Positions 36,534 to 45,058 are shown, numbered from the stretch's first letter. The stretch: 64,000 nucleotides of DNA from Allosphingosinicella sp042666435 (GCF_042666435.1 NZ_JBHTDC010000001.1:186001-250000); one strand, 5' to 3'. Notes: generated from the sequence alone by a model not told the origin. Program-made: numbers and translations.

Positions 36534-37882
36534 AAATAACGCGTGTTCCCGCTTGGATTGGCGTTCGGGGCGTTCTCCAGAAAGCCGCCCTTGACCAGCC
36601 ACGCGCCGCCAACGTCCAGCTTCAGCAGCTTCGGCACCACCCAGTAACGCGCGCGGGCTTCGATCTGATGGCCGCCGAAGCCGCCCGAAGCGCCCTGCGG
36701 ATCGCGGACGCCGGTGCTCGCGAAGCTGTCGGACCGCTCATCGAGCCACGCGGCGCGGTAGAATAGGAAGCCGTCCCAGCGTTCGTCGGGCTTGACCTCA
36801 AGGCGCACGCCAGGGGAGCTGATGTTGGATCGCCCGAGCGGGCCGTAGATGCTGGTCGGGCCGTAATCGGGACGCCGAACGCCATAAAGGCTGTCGAAAC
36901 GTCCGAAATCTCCGCCCGCCCCGTCGCCGCTCGCCACATCATATTCGAACGCCAAACGGGGGCGCCATGCGCCCGGAAAGGTATAGCCGATCTCGGCATG
37001 GAGGAAGTGCGCCGAGACGTCCTGCTTCGCCGCGTCCGATGCTATGCCCGAGCGGATGTCGCCGAACTGCAACGCCGCCTCGAATTCGAGATCGAGCCGG
37101 CTGGCTTTGGGGTCCTTGAACAGGCGCAGGCCTGGGGTGAATAGCTTGCGGTCGCGCGTCGGAAAATTGTGTCGATCGTCCTCATCGAGCGCGAAAAGGT
37201 AGAAATCGCCGCTCACGCCGCCGATCAGGTCCGGACGGGTGTAGAAGCCTCCCCAAAAGGTGAGAGCATTGCTCTCGTCATCCCATTGTACCTCGTTGTC
37301 GAGGATCGATTCCTTGTCCGATGGCAGGCGGTTGTGAGGAAGCGTGTAGAACAGAGTGAGACTGTCGCCGCCGGCGCCGGCATATGCAAAGCGAGCGCCG
37401 GTGAACGCGTTGGTGGTGTTACGGAAATTGTTGCGGCCGATGAGGCGGCGGGAACCGAGATCCATCGTCAAGCGGCCGAGCGTCAGCGACGACCGGGAAT
37501 CCTTGCCCAGCGCGTCGTCGAGATCGAAACCGATATAGGCCTGGACCGGCTCCAGCGTGTTCACCTCTCCGGTGCCGACGGGACCGCCCGGATCGGTGTC
37601 GTACGCACGCGAATCGATCAGCTCGCCGCCGATGCGGACCGGGCCGGCATCATATTCGGCAAACAGGCTCGCGCGAATGAGGACGATGTCGTCGCGCGCG
37701 TTCAGGCCGGGGCGGAACTGGCCTTCGACCTTTTCGTAGCGGGCGCGAAGGCTTCCGGAGATGGTCCAGTTTTCGGGCGAGCCCAGGGCTTGATGGAGGG
37801 TCCATGGCTGGCGCGGCTCGGCCGCGACGGGCGACGGCAGGAGTGCGGTCGCGAGGCCGGCGGAGAGGAGGGCGCACCGCAT
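36506..37882 (-). CDS. Alginate-export-family outer membrane porin
   Basis: 458 residues with a short signal peptide (MRCALLSAGLATALLPSPVAA). The body is made of alternating beta strands and ends in Phe (YFYVDLTASF), the outer-membrane barrel signature. ISGSLRARYEKVEGQFRPGLNARDDIVLIRASLFAEY, DSRSSLTLGRLTMDLGSRRLIGRNNFRNTTNAFTGARF-type segments match the alginate export (AlgE-like) domain group. In sphingomonads such proteins occur widely without alginate genes, so the substrate is open. It starts at the ATG that overlaps the stop of the broken TauE/SafE gene by one base. Confidence 0.85.
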
Positions 37883-38642
37883 CAGGCGAGCGCCCGATAG
37901 AGGCCATAAAGGCTGGTCATCACGAGCACGATGCCCACCAGGATGAGCAGCGGCTTGGGCGCCAGCTTCTTAGCCGCGTAGCCGCCGAGCGGGGCCGCGA
38001 TGACGCCCCCGATCAGCAATCCCACCGTGGCGATGGTGAAGGCGGCCAGACCCAGGGTCGCGATGAACGTCGCCGATATGGTGACGGTGAGGAAGAATTC
38101 CGCGGTGTTGACGGTGCCGATCACCTTGCGCGGGCTCGCGCCTTGGATCAGCAGGTTGCTGGTGACCACCGGCCCCAGCCGCCGCCGCCCGCCGCGTCCA
38201 GGAAGCCGCCCACCAGGCCGAGCGGCTCGATAACCCTTGGCTGCTTTTCCCGAGGCGGAAACTTAAGGCCCCGCCACAAGAGGTAAACGCCGATCAGCGA
38301 AAGATAGGTGAGCACTATCGGCCGCGCCGCATCGGCGTGTATCTGGGTCAACACATAGGCTCCGAGCGCGCCGCCGATGACGCCTGGCACCGCGAGCCGC
38401 GCGAACAGCTTCCAATCGACGTTCCGGTGCAACACATGGCTGATACCGGACACGCTGGTAGTGAAGCATTCCACCGCGTGGACACCGGCCGAAGTCGCCG
38501 CCGGCGGCACGCCGATGCTCACCAGCAAGGTCGAGGAAATGACTCCGAAGGCCATGCCTAGCGCGCCGTCCACCAACTGGGCGGCGAAGCCGACGGCGAT
38601 GAATGGCAACAGGTCGAGGAGTGTGAGGTCGCTGAAATCCAT
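37882..38642 (-). pseudogene. TauE/SafE family sulfite exporter-like permease with a one-base frameshift
   Basis: The N-terminal part (38642-38148, starting MDFSDLTLLDLLPFIAVGF) and C-terminal part (38169-37882, ending TSLYGLYRALA) are in different frames. They join perfectly if one base is added near 38171-38172, restoring GGGGWGPVVTSNLLIQG. The site lies in a GC-only run (GGGGCCGG), so either a real deletion or a sequencing error is possible. Intact members have about eight membrane helices and export sulfite or organosulfur anions. The adjacent YezD-like gene and an operator-like palindrome suggest a sulfur-related unit. The shift falls mid-protein, so a true mutation would abolish function. 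Confidence 0.85.
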
Positions 38643-38700
38643 GGTGTTTCCTTGGGATTACAAGCGCCTCCGGTTGTCCGGTCGGCCAGGTTAAGCGGCG

Positions 38701-38874
38701 TTATTGCCCAAACCGCCGCTTTTCGGTGATTTCCAATTGGGTCAGGCGGCCATCGTGGATGGTGAGGGAGATCGCGCCGAAGCGAAGCGCCCTCGCCTTC
38801 TCGCGGATGATGTTCAGTATGTCCTCCGATATGGCTTCGTTGCTTGGTCGCTTGCTGAGCTGGGTCTCGTTCAT
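38701..38874 (-). CDS. YezD-like small protein (DUF2292)
   Basis: 57 residues from the ATG at 38874; an upstream extension to 38925 reads through the intergenic palindrome and is unlikely. The core EDILNIIREKARALRFGAIS and LTIHDGRLTQLEITEKRRF match the YezD/DUF2292 family, small proteins that in several bacteria sit in sulfate-assimilation regulons. The function is unknown. It is located directly upstream of the TauE/SafE gene with 58 nt between them, so a shared transcript under the palindrome at 38933-38949 is likely. Confidence 0.8.
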   Translation of the reverse strand: MNETQLSKRPSNEAISEDILNIIREKARALRFGAISLTIHDGRLTQLEITEKRRFGQ

Positions 38875-38932
38875 GCCATTGCCTCGTGCCGCGGGCCCCG
38901 ATGCGGATTCGCATCGCCCGGGCAATCAATAC

Positions 38933-38949
38933 TCTACCGATTTGATAGA
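38933..38949. promoter_or_regulatory. Palindromic operator candidate upstream of the YezD-like gene
   Basis: TCTACCGATTTGATAGA has arms TCTACC and GATAGA (5 of 6 matched) around a 5-nt AT-rich centre. The form resembles sites used by Rrf2-family regulators of sulfur genes. It lies about 60 nt upstream of the start. A perfect hairpin GATGCG-GATT-CGCATC (38900-38915) lies between it and the gene. Confidence 0.4.
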
Positions 38950-39011
38950 CAATAGGGTGGAGCCGAAACGTTCTTGAGAAACGGCGAGCCGATTTGGGAT
39001 AGACTCGGGGC

Positions 39012-39554
39012 TTAGCCCTGAAGGGGTCGGCGGGATAGGCTGATCGGCGCGCCCTTGTAGCTGGCGTCGGTGACATGCTCGAACGCGAACTTGGCTGCCA
39101 GCTTCAGTGACGGGGCGTTGTCGGGATTGATGATGCAGGCATATTCGCGGGCGTCGAGCGTCGCCTCGCCCCAGGCGATTGCGGCGGCGACGGCTTCGCT
39201 GGCATAGCCCTTTCCGTGGCACCACGGATCGAGCACCCAGCCCATTTCGGGGATGCCTTCGATCGAGGGGGTGAAGTCGCGATGGAAATCGGCGAAGCCG
39301 ACGTCGCCGACGAAACGCCCGGTCGCTTTGTCGTACACCGCCCAATAGCCGTAGCCGAGCATCGACCACAGGCCGCGAGCGCGCAGGATGCGCGACCAGA
39401 CTTCTTCGCGGGTGAAGGGCTTGCCGCCGATGTGGCGGACAACCGCAGGGTTGCTCCACATAGCGGTGGAGGCTTCAAGGTCGTCCGCCGAGGGCGCGCG
39501 CAGGATGAGGCGCTCGGTCTCGATGACCGGAATGGCGCCCCCACCATCCGTCAC
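39012..39554 (-). CDS. GNAT family N-acetyltransferase (RimJ/RimL type)
   Basis: The GNAT domain begins IETERLILRAPSADDL and includes GYWAVYDKATGRFVGDVGFAD, the acetyl-CoA loop region PWCHGKGYASEAVAAAIAW and YACIINPDNAPSLKLAAKFAFEH. It resembles RimJ/RimL-like enzymes that acetylate N-termini or small molecules; the substrate is unknown. The start is uncertain. The first usable codon before the domain is a GTG at 39554, which lies inside a palindromic repeat. The longer open frame to 39641 is wholly encoded by the repeat (PGESRDLAETAVTSG). No other upstream gene is linked. Confidence 0.85.
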   Translation of the reverse strand: MTDGGGAIPVIETERLILRAPSADDLEASTAMWSNPAVVRHIGGKPFTREEVWSRILRARGLWSMLGYGYWAVYDKATGRFVGDVGFADFHRDFTPSIEGIPEMGWVLDPWCHGKGYASEAVAAAIAWGEATLDAREYACIINPDNAPSLKLAAKFAFEHVTDASYKGAPISLSRRPLQG

Positions 39555-39628
39555 CCCGGCGAAGGCCGGGGTCTCCGGACCAGAGGTCACGGCTGTCTCC
39601 GCGAGATCCCGGCTTTCGCCGGGATGAC
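39550..39628. repeat. Palindromic repeat, family A (copy 3)
   Basis: Left hairpin ACCCCGGCGAAGGCCGGGGT and right hairpin ATCCCGGCTTTCGCCGGGAT face each other across about 28 nt. It occupies the whole gap between rpmE and the GNAT gene and seems to supply the GNAT start region. Confidence 0.8.
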
Positions 39629-39637
39629 TCCCACGGG

Positions 39638-39868
39638 TCACTTCTTTCCGAGGGTCAGCCCACCGAAACGCTTGTTGAAGCGCGCAACCTGGCCGCCGGC
39701 GTCGAGCATCTTGCCGGTACCGCCCGTCCAGGCCGGGTGGGCCGACGGATCGATGTCGAGCTGCAGCGTGTCGCCTTCCTTGCCCCAGGTCGAGCGCGTC
39801 TCATAGACGGTGCCGTCGGTCATCTGGACCTTGATCATGTGATAATCGGGATGGGTGTCGGTCTTCAT
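39638..39868 (-). CDS. rpmE: 50S ribosomal protein L31
   Basis: 76 residues from the ATG at 39868 with AGGAAA upstream; starts further up would run into the leader repeats. The sequence MKTDTHPDYHMIKVQMTDGT and RFNKRFGGLTLGKK is L31. The four cysteines of zinc-binding L31 are missing, so this is the zinc-independent (C-minus) form. L31 bridges the two ribosomal subunits. The 5' leader holds two identical hairpins in tandem (39886-39959) and a clear promoter, which suggests autogenous control. Confidence 0.95.
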   Translation of the reverse strand: MKTDTHPDYHMIKVQMTDGTVYETRSTWGKEGDTLQLDIDPSAHPAWTGGTGKMLDAGGQVARFNKRFGGLTLGKK

Positions 39869-39885
39869 GTCTATTTCCTGGGGTT

Positions 39886-39959
39886 TGGCTGGTTCCGACC
39901 AGCCTCGTGGAAGCGTGCCGCGTGGCTGGTTCCGACCAGCCTCGTGGAAGCGTGCCGCG
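39886..39959 (-). repeat. Perfect tandem 37-bp duplication in the rpmE leader, each with a hairpin
   Basis: Copies 39886-39922 and 39923-39959 are identical. On the transcribed (minus) strand each contains GGCTGGT-CGGA-ACCAGCC, a perfect 7-bp stem with a 4-nt loop. Both lie between the predicted -10 and the L31 start, so the mRNA would carry two identical stem-loops. Confidence 0.85.
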
Positions 39960-39988
39960 CCCTTAGCGGCTGCGGCATAAGTTGACAA
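39960..39988 (-). promoter_or_regulatory. rpmE promoter
   Basis: On the minus strand TTGTCA (39988-39983), a 17-nt spacer and TAAGGG (39965-39960) followed by CGCG. The rpsB promoter candidate at 55873-55901 has the same -10 and the same CGCG downstream. Confidence 0.6.
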
Positions 39989-40014
39989 GCCACGGCCGCC
40001 GCGCCTAGCGGGCC

Positions 40015-40165
40015 GTCAGCGAAGGTGCCGCCCGTTGAACGGCGGTGAAAAGGGAAGCCGGTGTGAAACCGGCGCTGTGCCCGCAACTGTAAGCGGCGAG
40101 CCCCTCTCCGGCAATCGGAGAGACAAGGCATTGACCCGCGAAGCCAGGAGACCTGCCTTCGTTGT
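40015..40165 (+). promoter_or_regulatory. Cobalamin (AdoCbl-type) riboswitch aptamer
   Basis: The conserved core is present in order: GGTGCC near 40024, AAAAGGGAAGCCGGTGTGAA near 40048, GCTGTGCCCGCAACTGTAAG near 40074 and the B12 box GCCAGGAGACCTGCC at 40143-40157. It lies 110 nt upstream of btuB on the same strand, and its expression platform is described at 40231-40268. Confidence 0.95.
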
Positions 40166-40230
40166 CGTCCGCGTCCGGCCGGGATCAGCCTGCGGCGCGC
40201 GGCATCGGGGGCGCTTCTCGCGTCCACGAT

Positions 40231-40268
40231 ACCTCCGAGACGACAGTTGAATGTCGTCCAAAGGAGGT
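40231..40268 (+). promoter_or_regulatory. SD-sequestering hairpin of the btuB riboswitch
   Basis: ACCTCC (40231-40236) can pair with GGAGGT (40263-40268), the btuB ribosome-binding site. Between them GACGACA (40239-40245) pairs with TGTCGTC (40252-40258). No U-tract follows, so control looks translational. Confidence 0.7.
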
Positions 40269-40272
40269 CCTT

Positions 40273-42144
40273 TTGCATCCAATGTTGCTTCTCGCCGCCG
40301 CCGCGGTCCAGCAGGGCTCGGCCGATGCCGCAGCCGACACGATCGTCGTCACTGGCTCGCGCGAACCCGTTGCGATCGGGAACGCGGCCGTTTCGGCGAC
40401 CGTGTTCGACGCCGCGCAGCTCGAATCGCTGTCCCTGCCGCTGACCGGCGACGTGCTGCGCCTGGTGCCCGGAGTCTCCGTATCCGCCACGGGCCCGCGC
40501 GGCACGCAGACCCAGGTTCGCATCCGGGGCGCCGAAGCCAATCACACCTTGCTGTTCGTCGACGGCATCCGCTTCAACGATCCCGCCGCCGGCAACGAGG
40601 CCCGGTTCGAGCTGCTGACCGGCGATTCGCTGGCGCGGCTGGAAGTGGTGCGGGGGCCGCAATCGGCCTTGTGGGGATCGGAAGCGCTGGGCGGCGTCGT
40701 CGCGCTGGAGACGGCCGATCCGATCGCCGCGTCGGGGCTGGACGCGCTTGTCGAATATGGGAGCCACGACAGCGGCCGTGCCTCGGCCCAATTCGCGACG
40801 CGCGCGGGGGATGTCGGCCTCAGCGGCTCGGCGGGTTGGCTGAAGAGCGACGGCATCGACAGCTTCGGCTCGGGCGGAGATCGCGACGGCTTCGAGAACC
40901 GTTCGGCTAGCCTCAAGGCGGTGTTCAGTCCCCTGCCCGACAACGAGATCGGGGTGGTGGGGCATTGGATCGAGGGGGAGAGCGCGTATGACGGCTTCGA
41001 CCCCGTCACCTTCCGCCGCGCCGACACGTTCGATTCCACCGACAATCGGGTCCTGGCAATGCGCGGCTGGGCCCGGACGACGCGGGGCGGCTGGTCGCTG
41101 CTCGTCGACGGCAGCTATCTCGAGAGCGCGAACCGGAACCGGCTCGCCGATGCTCCGCTCAACAGCACGTTCGGCGAGCGCTTCACCTTGGGCGGACAGC
41201 TTTCCAAGACGGTGAGCAGGCACCGCTTCACCGGCGCGATCGAACATGAAGCCGAGGATTTCCGCGCCCGCGACCAGATTTATTTCGGCGGCACCGACCA
41301 GGACAGGTCGCGCGAGCTGACCGCCTTCATCGGCCAGTGGCGCGCGGAATGGACACAAGGCTTCATCACCGACGTCGCCGTCCGCCACGACCGGTTCAGC
41401 GCCTTCGCCGACGCCACCACTTTGCGCGCCACCCTGCTGGTCAAGCCCGCCGCGGCCTGGACGCTCCACGCCGGCTATGGCGAGGGCATCGCGCAGCCGA
41501 CCTTCTACGATCTGTACGGTTTCTTCCCGGGCTCGTTCGTCGGCAATCCGGAGCTGCGGCCGGAAAGCTCGAAGGGTTTCGAAGCGGGCGTCCGCTGGGC
41601 GAGCGAGCGCGCGGCCCTGGGCGTTACCGGTTTCAGCAACCGGCTGGAGAACGAGATCGTCGACACGTTCGATCCGGCGACCTTCGTCTCCAGCACCGCC
41701 AATGTCGAAGGCAAAAGCCGCCGCCGGGGCGTGGAGGTGGACGCCCGCTTCCGGCTGGGATGGCTCAGCCTCGGCGCGAACTACACCTGGCTCGACGCGA
41801 GCGAGCGGCAGGTGCCGGGATCGACGGCGGTTCGCGAGGTCAGGCGGCCACGGCACAGCGCCAATGTCATCATCGACGGCTCGCTCGGGCGCTTCGACCT
41901 CGGCGCGGGCGTCTCTTATGTGGGCGCGCGGCGGGACATGGATTTCGACCTGTTCCCGGCGGAGACGGTGATATTGGGGGATTATGTGCTGGCGTCGCTG
42001 AAGCTCGGCTATCGGGTCACGCCGGCGATGGAGGCTTATGCGCGGGTGGAGAATGCGCTCGGCACCGATTATCAGGATGTGGTCGGCTACAACACTCCGG
42101 GACGGACGGTTTATGCGGGTGTTCGCCTGCGCCTTGGGCGTTAG
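40273..42144 (+). CDS. btuB: TonB-dependent outer membrane cobalamin receptor
   Basis: 623 residues from a TTG at 40273, placed 5 nt after AGGAGG; the ATG at 40282 is three codons on and too far from it. A short signal peptide (MLLLAAAAVQQGSADA) is followed by the TonB box DTIVVTGSREP, a plug domain (LVPGVSVSATGPRGTQTQVRIRG, VVRGPQSALWGSEALGGVV) and a beta barrel ending AGVRLRLGR. BtuB imports vitamin B12 with energy from TonB. The riboswitch upstream and the btuFCD genes downstream fix the substrate as a cobalamin. Its 3' end overlaps btuF by 32 nt. Confidence 0.94.
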   Translation: MHPMLLLAAAAVQQGSADAAADTIVVTGSREPVAIGNAAVSATVFDAAQLESLSLPLTGDVLRLVPGVSVSATGPRGTQTQVRIRGAEANHTLLFVDGIRFNDPAAGNEARFELLTGDSLARLEVVRGPQSALWGSEALGGVVALETADPIAASGLDALVEYGSHDSGRASAQFATRAGDVGLSGSAGWLKSDGIDSFGSGGDRDGFENRSASLKAVFSPLPDNEIGVVGHWIEGESAYDGFDPVTFRRADTFDSTDNRVLAMRGWARTTRGGWSLLVDGSYLESANRNRLADAPLNSTFGERFTLGGQLSKTVSRHRFTGAIEHEAEDFRARDQIYFGGTDQDRSRELTAFIGQWRAEWTQGFITDVAVRHDRFSAFADATTLRATLLVKPAAAWTLHAGYGEGIAQPTFYDLYGFFPGSFVGNPELRPESSKGFEAGVRWASERAALGVTGFSNRLENEIVDTFDPATFVSSTANVEGKSRRRGVEVDARFRLGWLSLGANYTWLDASERQVPGSTAVREVRRPRHSANVIIDGSLGRFDLGAGVSYVGARRDMDFDLFPAETVILGDYVLASLKLGYRVTPAMEAYARVENALGTDYQDVVGYNTPGRTVYAGVRLRLGR

Positions 42145-42901
42145 CCTCGCGCTTGCCGGCGCGGCGGAGGCGTCCCCGGCGCGGGTCGCCTCCCTCAACC
42201 TGTGCACCGACGAATTGCTGCTGATGCTGGCCGCGCCGGAGCAGATCGTCTCGGTGACCCATCTCGCTCAGCAGGAGGCCGAGACGCCCTTGTGGAAACA
42301 GGCCCGACGCTATCGCCGGAACGACGGCAGCCTGCTGTCCGTCGTGGGGCTGCGGCCCGACCTGGTGCTCACCATGGGCGGCGGAGCGCGCGACCGGGTG
42401 GCCATCGCGCGCAGGCTCGGCATCCGGACGCTCGACCTTCCCTTTCCGCGTAGCGTCGCCGACATCGAGGCCGGGATAAGGGCGGTGGCGACGGCGCTGA
42501 GACGTCCGAAGGCGGGCCGGCGCGCGATCGAGCGGATCGAGGCGCTGAAGCGGAACGCTCCCGAGAGCGGGCTGGACACGATCTGGCTCGGCGGCGGCGG
42601 CCGAAGCGTGGCCGCGAACGGGCTGGGGGCGCAATGGATGGCGCTGGCGGGGCTGCGCCAGCGGCCGCTGCGGGGCGACCGGGTTTCGCTTGAGTTATTG
42701 CTCGCCAAGCCACCGCGCGTCCTGTTGCGCAGCGACTATCGAAGCGGCCAATATTCGGGCGAGCAGCGCTGGCTGGCGCACCCCCTGGCGAAGGGCACGC
42801 GCAAATCCCGGACGATCGCCACCGATGGGCGGCGCTGGACGTGCATGGGCCCGCTGATGATCGACGAGATCGTGCGGCTCCGCGGAGAGGCAAGCGGGTG
42901 A
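42113..42901 (+). CDS. btuF: ABC transporter substrate-binding protein for cobalamin
   Basis: 262 residues from the ATG at 42113 (MRVFACALGVSLALAGAAEAS), which gives a signal peptide without a lipobox; the longer frame to 42038 lies inside btuB. The fold is that of class III binding proteins: ARVASLNLCTDELLLMLAAPEQIVSVTHLA, then LRPDLVLTM and RRLGIRTLDLPFP. It would deliver B12 from the periplasm to BtuCD. It overlaps btuB by 32 nt and btuC by 4 nt (GTGA), so translation is coupled. Confidence 0.9.
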   Translation: MRVFACALGVSLALAGAAEASPARVASLNLCTDELLLMLAAPEQIVSVTHLAQQEAETPLWKQARRYRRNDGSLLSVVGLRPDLVLTMGGGARDRVAIARRLGIRTLDLPFPRSVADIEAGIRAVATALRRPKAGRRAIERIEALKRNAPESGLDTIWLGGGGRSVAANGLGAQWMALAGLRQRPLRGDRVSLELLLAKPPRVLLRSDYRSGQYSGEQRWLAHPLAKGTRKSRTIATDGRRWTCMGPLMIDEIVRLRGEASG

Positions 42902-43866
42902 GCGGGCGGTCTTCCTTGCTGCTGACGGCGCTGCTGCTGGCGCTATTCCTGCTTTCGCTGGCGGCGCCCTGGACAATGCTGGCCGATTTGCTTGAGCGGG
43001 ACCGGGGCCTGGGCCTGGCGGTGCTGGTCGAGCTTCGGTTGCCCCGCGCGCTGCTGGCGCTGACCTATGGCGCGATGCTGGGCGCCTCGGGCGCGGCGAT
43101 CCAGGCGCTGTTCGCCAACCCGCTCGCCTCTCCGGACCTTACCGGCACGACCAGCGGCGCGGCGCTCGGCGCGGTCGTCACCGCCTATATCTTCGGATTC
43201 GCCACGCCGCTGGCGCTTTCCGCTGGTTCCGTCGCCGGCGCCCTTGGAGCTCTGTTGCTGCTGCTCGCGCTGGCGGGGCGCAAGGCGGAGACGGCCACCC
43301 TGCTTCTCTCCGGGCTGGCGATCAGCGCGCTGGCCGGGGCATTGACGACGCTGGCGCTGGCGCTCGCGCCCTCCCCTTTCGCCTTTTACGATGCTTATGA
43401 CTGGCTGATGGGGTCGCTCGTCGACCGCAGCCGGAGCCAGGCCGCCTTTGCCGGTATTCCGGCCTTGTTGTGCATCCTGTTGCTGCTGCGCCTGGCCGGG
43501 CCGCTCGACAGCCTGACGCTCGGCGAGGAGGTCGCGCTGTCGCTGGGCCACGATGTCGGCCGGATGCGGCTGTGGATCGTCTGCCTGACGGCGCTCGGCG
43601 TCGGCGCCTGCGTCGCCATCTGCGGGGCGATCGGCTTCGTTGGCCTGGTCGCGCCGATCTTCGCGCGCCGGCTGACGCGGGGACATCCGGGGCGGGCTAT
43701 CCTGCCCGCCGCCCTGATCGGCGCGGTCCTCCTGCTCGCCGCCGACCTGGCGGTGAGGACGGCACCTCTCGGGCGGACCCTGCCGATCGGAGTCGTCACC
43801 GCCCTCCTCGGCGCGCCCTTCTTCCTGTGGCTGGTGGCGCATATGCGATGGAGGCTGATCCGATGA
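42898..43866 (+). CDS. btuC: Cobalamin ABC transporter permease
   Basis: 322 residues from a GTG at 42898 inside the btuF stop (GTGA). It has about ten hydrophobic helices typical of the FecCD/BtuC family, with ELRLPRALLALTYGAMLGASGAAIQALFANPLASPDL-type start, the DWLMGSLVD segment and GAIGFVGLVAPIFARRLTRGHPGRAILPAAL near the ATPase contact. It forms the membrane channel for B12 uptake. The stop overlaps btuD by 4 nt. Confidence 0.92.
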   Translation: MSGRSSLLLTALLLALFLLSLAAPWTMLADLLERDRGLGLAVLVELRLPRALLALTYGAMLGASGAAIQALFANPLASPDLTGTTSGAALGAVVTAYIFGFATPLALSAGSVAGALGALLLLLALAGRKAETATLLLSGLAISALAGALTTLALALAPSPFAFYDAYDWLMGSLVDRSRSQAAFAGIPALLCILLLLRLAGPLDSLTLGEEVALSLGHDVGRMRLWIVCLTALGVGACVAICGAIGFVGLVAPIFARRLTRGHPGRAILPAALIGAVLLLAADLAVRTAPLGRTLPIGVVTALLGAPFFLWLVAHMRWRLIR

Positions 43867-44573
43867 CGCCGCTCGTCGCCGGCACCGGCCTCTTCATACC
43901 AGGCCGGCTGAAGGAAACCTCGCTCAGCCTGGCGGCCGGGACTTTGACCTGTCTGATCGGCCCCAATGGCAGCGGCAAGACCAGTCTGCTTCACGCGCTC
44001 GCCGGCATCGGGGGGCGGAGCGGCGGACTGCGTGTCGGAGATGTCGATCCGAGAACGCTCGGGCCGGGACAGAGATCGCTCTTCTGCGCCTATCTTCCGG
44101 CCTCCCGGGATATAAGCTGGCCGCTGACCGCCGCCGACGTCGTCGCGCTGGGGCTCACCGGTGGGAGCGAGCCGCATCGGGTCGCGGAGATGCTGGCGGC
44201 GCTCGATCTCACCGCCATGGCCGATCGCCGCATCGACCGGATGTCGACGGGCGAGCGCAGCCGGGTGCTGATCGCCCGGGCGCTGGCATCCCGGCCGAAG
44301 CTGCTGCTGCTCGACGAGCCGGTCGCGAACCTCGATCCGCTGTGGCAGCTAAGGCTGATGGACTATCTGCGGAACCTCGCCCGAACCGAGGGTAGCGCGC
44401 TGCTCGTCGCGATGCACGATCTGGAGCTGGCGCGTATTTATGCGGATCGGCTCATCATCATGCAGGACGGCGCCATCGCCGCGGACGGCGAGTCCGCCGA
44501 ATTGCTCGACGGCCCGCATATTCCGGCGATCTTCGGAATCGAGAAAAAAGACGGCGCCTGGCGCCCCGTCTAG
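43863..44573 (+). CDS. btuD: Cobalamin ABC transporter ATP-binding protein
   Basis: 236 residues from the ATG at 43863 (ATGA overlap with btuC). ABC motifs are Walker A IGPNGSGKTSLLHAL, signature RMSTGERSRVLIARAL, Walker B LLLLDEPVANLDP and the switch His in VAMHDLELAR. It powers B12 import through BtuC. The last 4 nt overlap the convergent fabZ. No cobalamin biosynthesis genes are in the window, so the operon points to salvage of external B12. Confidence 0.93.
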   Translation: MTPLVAGTGLFIPGRLKETSLSLAAGTLTCLIGPNGSGKTSLLHALAGIGGRSGGLRVGDVDPRTLGPGQRSLFCAYLPASRDISWPLTAADVVALGLTGGSEPHRVAEMLAALDLTAMADRRIDRMSTGERSRVLIARALASRPKLLLLDEPVANLDPLWQLRLMDYLRNLARTEGSALLVAMHDLELARIYADRLIIMQDGAIAADGESAELLDGPHIPAIFGIEKKDGAWRPV

Positions 44574-45058
44574 GCCGCCGGCGGGTCGGCGATCATCGCG
44601 GTGAAGTTCGCCTCAGCCGCGACCTTGCCATCGACCAGCGCCTTGCCGGCGAACTTGCAGACGGTCGAGCGCTTCTGCACGAACTCGACCTCGAGCCGAA
44701 GCAGGCAGCCCGGCTCGACCGGCACGCGGAACTTGGCGCCGTCGATGGCCATAAAATAAACGAGCTTGCCCGAACCGGCGAGACCCAGCGATTCGACCGC
44801 GAGGATGCCGGCGGCCTGCGCCAGCGCCTCGACGATCAGCACGCCGGGCATGATCGGCCGGCCCGGGAAATGCCCGTTGAAGAAATCCTCGTTGATCGTC
44901 ACGGCCTTGATCGCCGCGATCGACCGATCGGGGATTATCTCCTCGACCCGGTCGACGAGGAGCATCGGATAGCGATGCGGCAGCGCCGCCATGACCCGCT
45001 TGACGTCGAGCGGACCCCGCTTCGACTCGGTGAGGGCGGCGCTACTGTCTTCGGACAT
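44570..45058 (-). CDS. fabZ: 3-hydroxyacyl-ACP dehydratase FabZ
   Basis: 162 residues. The hot-dog fold has the catalytic His in NGHFPGRPIMPG and Glu in VLIVEALAQAAG. It dehydrates beta-hydroxyacyl-ACP in type II fatty acid synthesis. It starts at the ATG that shares one base with the TAA stop of the upstream skp-like gene. In most Gram-negatives lpxD lies between skp and fabZ and lpxA after it; here neither is present, as expected for sphingomonads that carry glycosphingolipids in place of lipopolysaccharide. Confidence 0.95.
   Translation of the reverse strand: MSEDSSAALTESKRGPLDVKRVMAALPHRYPMLLVDRVEEIIPDRSIAAIKAVTINEDFFNGHFPGRPIMPGVLIVEALAQAAGILAVESLGLAGSGKLVYFMAIDGAKFRVPVEPGCLLRLEVEFVQKRSTVCKFAGKALVDGKVAAEANFTAMIADPPAA

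Noticed and set aside
39555..39641. Longer N-terminus for the GNAT protein (start at 39641)
   Set aside because: The extra residues are encoded wholly by a palindromic repeat and do not belong to the GNAT fold.
40162..40272. Upstream extension of btuB to 40162
   Set aside because: This region is the riboswitch expression platform; the TTG at 40273 is placed correctly after AGGAGG.
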